64,000 bases of DNA from Synechococcus sp. BIOS-E4-1 (lineage in GTDB: Bacteria; Cyanobacteriota; Cyanobacteriia; PCC-6307; Cyanobiaceae). Below the pieces are notes generated by a model. The model made no database searches, was not told where the DNA came from, and saw nothing but the letters and a program-made list of their open reading frames with translations. The position numbers and the translations under genes are program-made. Within the stretch, counting starts at the first letter, position 1. Each line of letters starts with the position of its first letter. Of this stretch, positions 43,354-50,567 are shown in pieces. Location: the NCBI RefSeq assembly GCF_014279995.1, contig NZ_CP047935.1, forward strand, positions 1,943,494 through 2,007,493, given 5' to 3'.

Positions 43354-43382
43354 AAGATACTGCAGCAGACCGTTGCTATAAT
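43354..43382 (+). promoter_or_regulatory. procA promoter, type A
   Basis: AAGATA, 17-nt spacer, TATAAT (43377-43382); ATG at 43405 (one nt further than usual). Confidence 0.7.
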
Positions 43383-43404
43383 CGATAAAAGACTTCAGAC
43401 ACCC

Positions 43405-43629
43405 ATGTCAGAAGAACAACTCAAAGCTTTCCTAGAAAAAGTCAAAGCGGACACCAGCCTTCAGGAGAAGCTCAAAGCAGCTGCTGATGTTGACGCAGCT
43501 CTTGCGATTGCGGAAGAGGCTGGGTTTAGTATTTCCGCTGATGTCGTTCGGACTTCAGTTTCAGATGATGAGCTAGAAGGAGCTGCTGGGGGGAAATATT
43601 ACACTGATGAGATAAGTGGCCGGTGCTGA
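43405..43629 (+). CDS. Nif11-leader precursor peptide, short core
   Basis: 74 aa. Leader 'MSEEQLKAFLEKVKADTSLQ...AALAIAEEAGFSISADVV' ending ELEGAAGG. Core KYYTDEISGRC (11 residues) with C-terminal Cys, Thr 4 and Ser 8: one ring. Weak terminator at about 43685-43720. Confidence 0.88.
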   Translation: MSEEQLKAFLEKVKADTSLQEKLKAAADVDAALAIAEEAGFSISADVVRTSVSDDELEGAAGGKYYTDEISGRC

Positions 43630-43791
43630 TGGGGCTGGTTGTGCTCCAGGCTGTGAGTAGAGGGGAAGGTTGCGGAGTTTACTCATAAGAGCCCCTGCCG
43701 CAGCAGAGGTTTTTTATTTCTTCAATCACCCCAAAATCCCACAAATCAGTCTTCAATGCCTGGCACGATTGAGCACAGTAATTATTAGTCA

Positions 43792-43820
43792 AAGACACTG
43801 CAGAAGACCGTTGCTATAAC
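43792..43820 (+). promoter_or_regulatory. procA promoter, type A
   Basis: AAGACA, 17-nt spacer, TATAAC (43815-43820); ATG at 43842. Confidence 0.72.
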
Positions 43821-43841
43821 CGTTAAAGACTCCCGATACCT

Positions 43842-44066
43842 ATGTCAGAAGAGCAACTCAAAGCCTTCCTTGCACAAGTCAAAGCCGAAGACAGCCTTCA
43901 GGAAAAGCTCAAAGCCGCTGCTGATTCTGATGCAGTTCTTGCGATTGCGAAAGATGCTGGATTTAGTATCTCTGCTGACGACCTCAAAAAGGCCTCAGAG
44001 CTTTCTGAAGACGAGTTGGAAGGCGTTGCTGGAGGAGCTCCTTGTGTAGATATAAGCTATGCGTGA
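43842..44066 (+). CDS. Nif11-leader precursor peptide, nine-residue core
   Basis: 74 aa. Full-length leader ('MSEEQLKAFLAQVKAEDSLQ', ending ELEGVAGG) but a core of only APCVDISYA. The one Cys precedes the only Ser, so a ring would have to form from Cys to a downstream dehydroalanine. It may be a truncated core that has lost its end. Confidence 0.85.
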   Translation: MSEEQLKAFLAQVKAEDSLQEKLKAAADSDAVLAIAKDAGFSISADDLKKASELSEDELEGVAGGAPCVDISYA

Positions 44067-44208
44067 TGACTTTGAATTATGGTGTTATCCCATAAATGTT
44101 GTCTAACCTTCCGTCCATTTGTAGCCTACTCTTTAAAGCCTCTGTTGCTGCTGGGGCTTTAATTTCTTCAATAGCCTGACTAATTCCACAAATTAGCCTC
44201 CAATACCT

Positions 44209-44413
44209 GGCAAGATTGAGCGCAGTTGAGCAGTAATCAGGTGGGTAGAAACATTACCGAACTTAGTGGTGAATTGATTCTAAGCTATTCACCAGAAGCT
44301 CACCAGAACTTCTTGGGTGCTGCACCAGAGCTGTGTAGTGGGGTTCACCAGTAGGGCTGTGATCTTGAAGGAGTCGAGGGGGCAACACCTCCAATCATTC
44401 ACTCCTTAGAACC
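44209..44413 (+). promoter_or_regulatory. Leader type C with CACCAG repeats, copy 2
   Basis: Closely matches 36713-36924, with CACCAG repeats in TTCACCAGAAGCTCACCAGAAC, TGCACCAGAGC and GGGTTCACCAGTAGGGC, then GATCTTGAAGGAGTCGAGG. It precedes a Nif11-type gene here and a non-Nif11 peptide in copy 1. Confidence 0.6.
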
Positions 44414-44698
44414 ATGACTCAAGATCAACTTACAGCTTTTCTGGCTAACGCCAAAGGCAACACCAGCCTTCAGGAGAAGCTCAAAGCAGCGGCTGATACC
44501 AATGCTGTTGCTGCCATTGCCAAGGAAGCAGGTTTTAGTATCTCTGCTGATGACTTGAAGAGCGCTCAATCAGAGATTTCTGACGAGGAGCTGGAAGGCG
44601 CAGCTGGTGGAGGATTCACTCATGGTTTTTGGTGCAGGCTTATAAGCGGAGCAAAACCCAAAACTACGGCACCTGTACGTGGAGGTTGTATGATCTAA
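44414..44698 (+). CDS. Nif11-leader precursor peptide
   Basis: 94 aa. Leader 'MTQDQLTAFLANAKGNTSLQ...AVAAIAKEAGFSISADDL' ending ELEGAAGG. Core of 28 residues beginning GFTHGFWCRLISG with Cys at core positions 8 and 26 and four Ser/Thr. The only Nif11 gene with the type C leader. Confidence 0.9.
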   Translation: MTQDQLTAFLANAKGNTSLQEKLKAAADTNAVAAIAKEAGFSISADDLKSAQSEISDEELEGAAGGGFTHGFWCRLISGAKPKTTAPVRGGCMI

Positions 44699-44835
44699 TA
44701 ACAGCAATCTATTAGATATTCGTACTCATCAAAACTCCTGCAACGCCAAGGGCTTTTTATTCCTTCAATCACCCGATACCCACCATCAATCAGTCTCCAA
44801 TACCTGGCACGATTGAGCGCTGTAAGTATTAGCCA

Positions 44836-44864
44836 AAGACACTGCAGCAGACCGTTGCTATGTT
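44836..44864 (+). promoter_or_regulatory. procA promoter, type A
   Basis: AAGACA, 17-nt spacer, TATGTT (44859-44864); ATG at 44886. Confidence 0.65.
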
Positions 44865-44885
44865 TAGTAAAATATACCGATACTC

Positions 44886-45110
44886 ATGTCCCTAGAACAA
44901 CTCAAAGCATTCCTCGACAAGGTCAAAGGCGACCCCAGCCTTCAGGAGAAACTAAAAGCAGCAACTTCCCGCGAAGATGTTGTGGGCATTGCCAAAGAAC
45001 ACGGACACGAATTCACTGCTGATAAGTTCAGTCAGCTCAGTGAAGAGGAGCTAGAAAGTGTTTCGGGCGGAGTTTCAGTGGGTAATCAAGGAGCAGGTTG
45101 TGGTGGATAA
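44886..45110 (+). CDS. Nif11-leader precursor peptide, short Gly-rich core
   Basis: 74 aa. Leader 'MSLEQLKAFLDKVKGDPSLQ...DVVGIAKEHGHEFTADKF' ending ELESVSGG. Core VSVGNQGAGCGG: one Ser, one Cys, room for a single eight-residue lanthionine span. Good terminator at 45140-45167. Confidence 0.88.
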   Translation: MSLEQLKAFLDKVKGDPSLQEKLKAATSREDVVGIAKEHGHEFTADKFSQLSEEELESVSGGVSVGNQGAGCGG

Positions 45111-45139
45111 TGTTTCACTACTAACCATAACAAACATGA

Positions 45140-45167
45140 AGCCCCTGCATTGACAGGGCTTTTTATT
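45140..45167 (+). terminator. procA terminator
   Basis: AGCCCCTG-CATTGA-CAGGGCT followed by TTTTATTGC. Confidence 0.78.
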
Positions 45168-45292
45168 GCTTCAATCACTGCCAAATCGCGCATAAACATC
45201 ATCCGATACCTGGCACTGTTTAATACTTGGCCCAGCCACGAGCTGAGTTTTTTTATAAGCCTGCGGATACGGTGCGCCCTGCCGAACGTTGC

Positions 45293-45298
45293 TATGAC
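45293..45298 (+). promoter_or_regulatory. procA -10 box
   Basis: TATGAC in GTTGCTATGACTCC, 22 nt before ATG 45320. The -35 position (CGGTGC) does not match, since the upstream spacer differs here. Confidence 0.55.
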
Positions 45299-45319
45299 TC
45301 CTGAACAGACCTCATACCC

Positions 45320-45550
45320 ATGTCCCTAGAACAACTCAAGGCATTCCTCGCCAAAGTCAAAGGCGATTCCAATCTTCAGGAGAAACTAAAAGAAGCTAAG
45401 TCACCTGAAGACGTCGTGGGCATCGCTAAAGAACACGGCCACGAATTCACTGCTGATAAGATTACTGAACTCAGTGAAGAGGAACTAGAAGGCGTGGCTG
45501 GAGGCGGTGACTGTACAAACAAAACTGTCTTTAACAAGAATTGGATATGA
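45320..45550 (+). CDS. Nif11-leader precursor peptide
   Basis: 76 aa. Leader of the GHEFTADK subfamily ending ELEGVAGG. Core GDCTNKTVFNKNWI: the only Cys (position 3) precedes both Thr (4, 7), an unusual order for lanthipeptides. Imperfect terminator at about 45603-45632. Confidence 0.88.
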   Translation: MSLEQLKAFLAKVKGDSNLQEKLKEAKSPEDVVGIAKEHGHEFTADKITELSEEELEGVAGGGDCTNKTVFNKNWI

Positions 45551-45706
45551 TGTGACTGTCTTGGGCGGAGATTTCCCCTAGACTTCAAAACCTACACACT
45601 CAAAGCCTCTGCATTGACAGGTGCTTTTTATTGCTTCAATCTCGCCAATAATACCACAAATTAGCCTTCAATGCCTGGCACGATTGAGCGCAGTAAGTAT
45701 TAGCCA

Positions 45707-45735
45707 AAGACGCTGCAGCAGACCATTGCTATAAC
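45707..45735 (+). promoter_or_regulatory. procA promoter, type A
   Basis: AAGACG, 17-nt spacer, TATAAC (45730-45735); ATG at 45757. Confidence 0.72.
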
Positions 45736-45756
45736 CATTAAAAACTCCCGTCACCC

Positions 45757-46014
45757 ATGTCTCTAGAACAACTCAAGGCATTCCTTGAGAAAGTCAAAGG
45801 CGAAACCAGCCTTCAGGAGAAGCTGAAAGCCGCTGCTGATATTGATGCGGTTCTTGCGATTGCGAAAGAGGCGGGATTTAGCATCTCTGCTGATGACTTG
45901 AAGAACGCTCAATCAGAGGTTTCAGAAGAAGAACTGGAGAATGTGGCTGGGGGAACTGTTATGACTTTTTACTGCTTTACTTTTGGCTGTTGTAATCTAA
46001 GCAACAGTGTATAG
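45757..46014 (+). CDS. Nif11-leader precursor peptide, aromatic core
   Basis: 85 aa. Leader starts MSLEQ but continues as the AGFSISADDL subfamily, ending ELENVAGG: a hybrid leader. Core TVMTFYCFTFGCCNLSNSV: three Cys (7, 12, 13), five Ser/Thr and four aromatic residues. Terminator at 46050-46070. Confidence 0.9.
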   Translation: MSLEQLKAFLEKVKGETSLQEKLKAAADIDAVLAIAKEAGFSISADDLKNAQSEVSEEELENVAGGTVMTFYCFTFGCCNLSNSV

Positions 46015-46049
46015 AGAGTAGGTGACTAAAAAAGCCTACGCCCTCAAAG

Positions 46050-46070
46050 CACCTGCCGCAGGTGTTTTTT
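46050..46070 (+). terminator. procA terminator
   Basis: CACCTG-CCG-CAGGTG followed by TTTTTTATTGC. Confidence 0.75.
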
Positions 46071-46147
46071 ATTGCTTAAATCACCCCAAAAAGACCATCA
46101 ATCAGCCTCTGATAACTGGCACGGTTGAGCGCCTTAATTATTAGCTA

Positions 46148-46176
46148 TAGACGCTGCGACATACCTTTGCTATAAA
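46148..46176 (+). promoter_or_regulatory. procA promoter, type A variant
   Basis: TAGACG, 17-nt spacer, TATAAA (46171-46176); ATG at 46198. Nearly identical to 46604-46632. Confidence 0.68.
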
Positions 46177-46197
46177 TACAGAATCGACCTCATATAC

Positions 46198-46464
46198 ATG
46201 TCAGAAGAGCAACTCAAATCCTTTCTAGATAAGGTCAAAGTAGACACCAGTCTTCGGGAAAAGCTCAAAGCTGCTGCTGATTCCGATGCAGTTCTTGCGA
46301 TTGCGAAAGATGCTGGATTTAGTATTTCTGCTGATGAATTGAAGGCCTTTTCAGAGCTTTCAGAAGGAGAACTTGAGGAAATCTCTGGAGGACTTAACTC
46401 CTGTCACGGTGGATCATATTATGTTTATGGCACTGGTTGCAATACGTGTGGCTTTGGATGCTAG
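46198..46464 (+). CDS. Nif11-leader precursor peptide, four-Cys core
   Basis: 88 aa. Leader 'MSEEQLKSFLDKVKVDTSL...AKDAGFSISADEL' ending ELEEISGG. Core of 23 residues starting LNSCHGGSYYVYGTGC and ending CNTCGFGC: Cys at core positions 4, 16, 19, 23 with Ser/Thr at 3, 8, 14, 18, a typical multi-ring prochlorosin. Confidence 0.92.
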   Translation: MSEEQLKSFLDKVKVDTSLREKLKAAADSDAVLAIAKDAGFSISADELKAFSELSEGELEEISGGLNSCHGGSYYVYGTGCNTCGFGC

Positions 46465-46603
46465 TAGTCAACACCACCAGCCCTCAACCAGCCCATCAAA
46501 GCGGATTCTAAGCATGATCTTTTCACTTTTTCAATCCCCCCCAAAAAAGACCATCAATCAGCCTCTGATAACTGGCACGATTGAGCGCCTTAATTATTAG
46601 CCA

Positions 46604-46632
46604 TAGACGCTGCGACATACCTTTGCTATAAA
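46604..46632 (+). promoter_or_regulatory. procA promoter, type A variant
   Basis: TAGACG, 17-nt spacer, TATAAA (46627-46632); ATG at 46654. About 110 bp upstream of this gene repeat the region upstream of 46198, a sign of recent tandem duplication. Confidence 0.68.
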
Positions 46633-46653
46633 TGAAGAACCGACCTCATATAC

Positions 46654-46944
46654 ATGTCAGAAGAGCAACTCAAAGCCTTTCTAGAAAAAGTAAAAGCTGA
46701 CACTACCCTTCAGGAGAAGCTCAAAGGAGCTGCAGATTCAGATGCAGTTCTTGCGATTGCCAAAGCTGCTGGGTTCTCTATCACGACAAAAGATCTAAAC
46801 TCACATAGCCAAAACCTACCTGATGATGAGCTAGAGGCTGCTTTGGGTGGCACGGATAATGCCCTAAACAAATGCACTACTGGGTGTTCACCTAGTGGTG
46901 AGGTTCCCGGGTACACTAAGCCGTGTGATAATTCCATAATTTAA
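46654..46944 (+). CDS. Nif11-leader precursor peptide, three-Cys core
   Basis: 96 aa. Leader 'MSEEQLKAFLEKVKADTTL...AKAAGFSITTKDLNSHSQNLPDDELEAALGG', the SITT.DLNSH variant also known from characterised prochlorosins. Core of 30 residues starting TDNALNKCTTGC with Cys at core positions 8, 12, 25 and seven Ser/Thr. Confidence 0.92.
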   Translation: MSEEQLKAFLEKVKADTTLQEKLKGAADSDAVLAIAKAAGFSITTKDLNSHSQNLPDDELEAALGGTDNALNKCTTGCSPSGEVPGYTKPCDNSII

Positions 46945-47162
46945 GTTTATTTGAACAGAGCTACTTTCATACTTCAGTATTCGAGCTATAGAACAGCCTA
47001 CACTTTCAAAGCCCCTCCAATACAGAGACCTTATTGCTTCAATAGCCTGAACTCATCCCATAAATAAGATTCCAACAACTGACACGATTGAGAACAGCAA
47101 GTATTAGCCAAAACACTTCAGTATGCTGTTGCTAGAACTAGGCTGAAGCTAAACGTACTCTC

Positions 47163-47450
47163 ATGTCAGAAAAGCAACTCAAAGTTTTTCTCGAGAAGAT
47201 TAAAGTTGACCCTAATCTTCAGGAGAATCTGAAAGCTGCTGCTGATTTTGATGCTGTTGCTGCGATTGTGAAATAAGCAGGATTTATGATTTCTGCTGAT
47301 GACCTAAAGAAGGCTCAATCAGAGCTTTCTGACGAAGAGTTGGGAAACGCAGCTGGAGGAAACAGATACCCAGAATTGGAGCCAACTGTGTTGTCGTTTA
47401 TTGGGAATCTATGCATAGGCAATCTATTCATCAAAGTCCCTGCTGTATGA
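47163..47450 (+). pseudogene. Nif11-leader precursor with one nonsense codon
   Basis: Complete frame from ATG 47163 ('MSEKQLKVFLEKIKVDPNLQ', 'AGFMISADDLKKAQSELSDEELGNAAGG', core from NRYPELEPTVLSF) except for one TAA at the residue where others have Glu in AKEAGF (GAA to TAA). The -10 is changed to TAGAAC and its spacing to the ATG is longer (25 nt). The core has one Cys in ~31 residues. Recently inactivated. Confidence 0.88.
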
Positions 47451-47533
47451 GTTATTATTGATTCTATAGCCTGACTAATCCCACAAACCAACCTCTAATA
47501 CCTGGCACAATTGAGTGCAGCAATGATCAAATA

Positions 47534-47562
47534 AAGACACTTCAATGAAATGTTGCTATAAG
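47534..47562 (+). promoter_or_regulatory. procA promoter, type A
   Basis: AAGACA, 17-nt spacer, TATAAG (47557-47562); ATG at 47584. Confidence 0.68.
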
Positions 47563-47583
47563 TGGTGTACAGACTTCGAATCC

Positions 47584-47826
47584 ATGTCCCTCGAACAACT
47601 CAATTCCTTCCTCGGCAAAGTGAAGGGAGACACCAGTCTTCAAGACAAACTGAAAGCTGCAAAATCATCTGAGGAGGTTGTGTCTATCGCCAAAGAACAT
47701 GGTCACGTCTTCTCAGTTGAACATATCAATCAAGTCAGAGCGGATCAGCTCGAACGAATTGCTGGAGGCGGAGAATGTATAGAAAGAACTGTTTGTATTA
47801 GTGTCGAAAATTCTTTGTTGGATTAA
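47584..47826 (+). CDS. Nif11-leader precursor peptide
   Basis: 80 aa from ATG 47584 (promoter spacing rules out the ATG at 47545). Leader 'MSLEQLNSFLGKVKGDTSLQ...VVSIAKEHGHVFSVEHINQVRADQLERIAGG', whose end (ADQLE instead of EEELE) is divergent. Core GECIERTVCISVENSLLD: Cys 3 and 9, Thr 7, Ser 11 and 15. Last intact precursor of the array. Confidence 0.87.
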   Translation: MSLEQLNSFLGKVKGDTSLQDKLKAAKSSEEVVSIAKEHGHVFSVEHINQVRADQLERIAGGGECIERTVCISVENSLLD

Positions 47827-48160
47827 TGAAAATCAATTGGGAGGTCACTCCCTATTGAATTTTGGCAGACATGTTTCAGCAACGTAATGCCTGCTCTCCC
47901 TCCCTCATGGCGGTGTAGCGCTCAGAAGGGTGTCTGAGCAAAACGTGGTGAGAGGAATACGTATATGCATGAGTGATAGGTATGAGTTACAAGTGGCGCT
48001 GTGAACAATATGTTTTTTTCGTCTGCGCTCCTGACAGCATGGCGGCACAGCATGAAGCAAGTGATAGCACTGCATCTAAGCGAAAAGCTAAATACTTGAT
48101 CTAGTGTCCAGAGATTCTGCGATGCAACCAGAGCTGCATGGACAGGATCAAGGTATACCG
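47827..48160. other. Region without recognised gene
   Basis: Short overlapping frames only; no terminator or domain recognised. It leads into module relic 4. Confidence 0.4.
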
Positions 48161-48600
48161 ACCAAAGGACCAAATCAGGTCATTGTTGAAACTGGTGAAG
48201 CAGGGGCGAGAGTCAGTTTGCTTCTGGAATCTGCTAAAGCGGAGTATCGGCCATCATAAGCGCCTCGGATGTTGTGGCCATCTTTCCAGCTGAGGTGGGA
48301 CTTCTGGAATCAGTTGAATCGAGCATGGTCATCCTTGCCAAATCCTCCAATAATGGAAATGGCATACCCAAGCTCAGACAAGGAGCAGAAATGATGACAC
48401 TTTGATTCACTGAAATCAGTGCAGTTGGCCTGATGTTGCGATACGAACTTGTTCAGACTGTTACAAGACTAGAAAACGTCACCATCATGAGCTCCTACGA
48501 CGGGGATACCAGCAGCAGCTCAGACGACGAGCTGTGTATGCAGGAGAAATACGCAACGGGTAATGGTCGCCAGTCGCCATTCCGAGATTAATTGGGAAGA
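48160..48600 (+). pseudogene. Module relic 4: spacer and thermonuclease remnant
   Basis: 48160-48400 matches the spacer before the intact nuclease (13170-13407). 48450-48600 keeps 'LENVTIMSSYDGDT' (compare 'LETVTIRSCYDGDT') and, after a large deletion, bases of the 'MVASRHAEIYW' end (ATGGTCGCCAGTCGCCATTCCGAGATTAATTGG). Frame destroyed. The oldest-looking of the four copies. Confidence 0.7.
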
Positions 48601-48975
48601 AGCACATCGCCCCTGACCTTATGGACACCAGATCTACGCCAATCAACTCGATAGCCGTTGCTTTCCTGGCAGTTGCCGTCATTACGCTCGCGATCAAGGA
48701 ACCGCGTTGCGACTGCAAAAACACCCTGCCATCTGCAGAAACATCAACCAGTAAGAGGGCGTCTCCACAGCGACCTTCGAATACTGGCCGACAGCGTGAG
48801 CTCCGCAAGTTTTGAACAAGCGAAAATGCACTAATTAGAGATCTGGAAGATACGGATCACACCATTGGGGGATAGCGTAAGACGAAACATCACCCTTCCG
48901 GGTGATGTGGATTTAGTTCAGTTCAGCGATGCTGAAGACATCGGAGGGATGACCTCCTACCCTCACACCAAACCA

Positions 48976-49287
48976 ATGAAACTCGTCTCTTCCATCGCTG
49001 CCGCTTCTGTTATCGGCGCTTCAATGTTTATTGCTCCACCAGCTGCTGACGCAAAAGAGCATCACCACCACCACCATCATCATCATAGACATCATGAACT
49101 AAGAAGAATTCATCGTGAATTCCGTCATGATGTTCGCGAATTCAATCATTACCAGAGAGCATATGATCGTGATTGGCGGCATGCTCGCAGGGTTTACAAC
49201 CGCGAGGTCTATGGCTACCCGAGAGTGATTCCTGCCTACGGATACAACCATCGCCATCCTGGGTTCGGAATCCAGATCAGCTTCTGA
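48976..49287 (+). CDS. His-rich secreted protein, copy 2
   Basis: 103 aa from ATG 48976. Same as copy 1 (signal peptide, Arg/Tyr/His-rich mature part ending GFGIQISF) but with two more His codons in the N-terminal run, an expansion typical of CAC/CAT slippage. Terminator at 49416-49439. Confidence 0.8.
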   Translation: MKLVSSIAAASVIGASMFIAPPAADAKEHHHHHHHHHRHHELRRIHREFRHDVREFNHYQRAYDRDWRHARRVYNREVYGYPRVIPAYGYNHRHPGFGIQISF

Positions 49288-49415
49288 TTTGAAATTTCTG
49301 TCGGGAAGCCTGAAGCCATGAAAGCGAGGCTGAGAGCTATACAAGACCCGAAAGGGAAAAGCAGGGGGCGTTGAGTATCGCCATCGATCTCCCGACAAAA
49401 AACTCACACTGATCT

Positions 49416-49439
49416 CGCCCCGTTAAGTGCGGGGTTTTT
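49416..49439 (+). terminator. Terminator of His-rich gene, copy 2
   Basis: GCCCCG-TTAAGTG-CGGGG followed by TTTTT. Confidence 0.72.
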
Positions 49440-49545
49440 GCTGCCGTGGAAGCCTCCGGGAGGGTACAGACCAACAGATCCGATTAGTCAGCGAGTGAAG
49501 GGGTCTGTTGCCAAGCTGTGAACAATCAGTCCGTCGGCCGAGACC

Positions 49546-50259
49546 ATGACAGCACAACTGGTGGTGATTACAGGAGCGGGTGCAGGGATCGGAAAGGCTT
49601 TGGCCCATGCTTTTTCATCAGCCGGTCACCCCTGTTTGTTGATATCAAGAAACCAGGAGGTGGATCCAACATTGGCCAATCAGCCAGTGCTTTACAGGCG
49701 GCTTGATGTCTCCGACGCTCAAGAGCTGAGGGATGCCATCGCGTCAGCAGAGAGTCAGTACGGGCCCACAGGCTGTCTGATTAACAACGCAGGGATGATT
49801 CACATCGGCGGACTGGACAGCCTCAGCATCGAGCAGATCAATGAGGAAGTCGACACCATGATCAAAGGAGTGACAAATGGCATTCACCTTGTTTTGCCAG
49901 GCATGCGGGAACGCAAATGCGGAACAATCATCAATATCAGCTCCATTGGCGATCGCAAGCCTGCACCAGGGGCACCCGTTTATCACGCTTGCAAACACGC
50001 CGTGCGCTCATTGGGCGAGAGCCTGAACATGTCGGAAGCTGAGCACAATGTCCGTGTTATCAACCTTGCCCCTGGACTGATCCGAACAGCGATTCATCAG
50101 AAGATGGGGATCAGCTTTGAGGAATACTGCGAAATGCTTGGCAATCCGACTTTCATTGCTCCAGCGGAACTCGCAACAATCGTCCTTTTCTGCTGGCAGC
50201 AGCCACAACACATCTGCATCCGAGATATCGCTGTGATGCCTACAGACTGTGCGTTCTGA
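49546..50259 (+). CDS. Short-chain dehydrogenase/reductase, NADP-type classical SDR
   Basis: 237 aa. Cofactor motif 'VVITGAGAGIGKALAHAF', 'LINNAG' (NNAG), catalytic Ser in 'INISSIGDRK' and YxxxK in 'PVYHACKHAV'. Closest in style to the YdfG/serine dehydrogenase-like group; substrate unknown. It stands at the right border of the repeated region. Confidence 0.88.
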   Translation: MTAQLVVITGAGAGIGKALAHAFSSAGHPCLLISRNQEVDPTLANQPVLYRRLDVSDAQELRDAIASAESQYGPTGCLINNAGMIHIGGLDSLSIEQINEEVDTMIKGVTNGIHLVLPGMRERKCGTIINISSIGDRKPAPGAPVYHACKHAVRSLGESLNMSEAEHNVRVINLAPGLIRTAIHQKMGISFEEYCEMLGNPTFIAPAELATIVLFCWQQPQHICIRDIAVMPTDCAF

Positions 50260-50331
50260 TTATTGCTACAAATTCCTCGGAAGAATCAGCCTTTCTTCTG
50301 TTATGAAAACTAGCAGGTTATAGCCGTCCAA

Positions 50332-50538
50332 TTAATTCACATACCAGTTATTCGCTGTGTTCGGCAGTCTTTTTGCTGCTTTGGCTTTTTCAGCAGCAGT
50401 CATCTCAGACCAAAGCTTGTAGGTGCAGTCCAGAGCACCACGGTCCTTCAGCGCTTCTTGATAGCAAGCCGATAGCTCTGCAAACTCTTTGACGCTGACA
50501 ACGGGAACGGTCATGCGGTTTGCCCAGTGGTCATTCAT
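50332..50538 (-). CDS. Small hypothetical protein, 68 aa
   Basis: From ATG 50538 (MNDHWANRMTVPVVSVKEFAELS). Helical, with two Cys ('SACYQEALKDRGALDCTYKLW') and 'MTAAEKAKAAKRLPNTANNW' at the end. No family recognised. The frame to 50613 overlaps the DUF3104 stop region and is not preferred. Confidence 0.5.
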   Translation of the reverse strand: MNDHWANRMTVPVVSVKEFAELSACYQEALKDRGALDCTYKLWSEMTAAEKAKAAKRLPNTANNWYVN

Positions 50539-50567
50539 GCTCTTTGAAGCAATTCCTATCAGCGGTT

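Larger units (their letters stand above)
48890..49439 (+). repeat. ~0.54-kb direct repeat with His-rich gene, copy 2
   Basis: Nearly identical to 38191-38731, including the palindrome (48943-48957), gene and terminator. The two copies bracket most of the procA array (10.7 kb), so recombination between them could delete it as a unit. Confidence 0.9.

Noticed and set aside
33461-47826. CRISPR array as an explanation for the regular repeats
   Set aside because: Repeat units are 100-400 bp apart, contain genes and promoters, and have no short direct repeat-spacer pattern; no cas genes.
48621-48815. 64-codon plus-strand frame with a hydrophobic segment
   Set aside because: Lies in module relic 4 with no ribosome binding site or homologue in the other module copies; the opposite frame is equally open.
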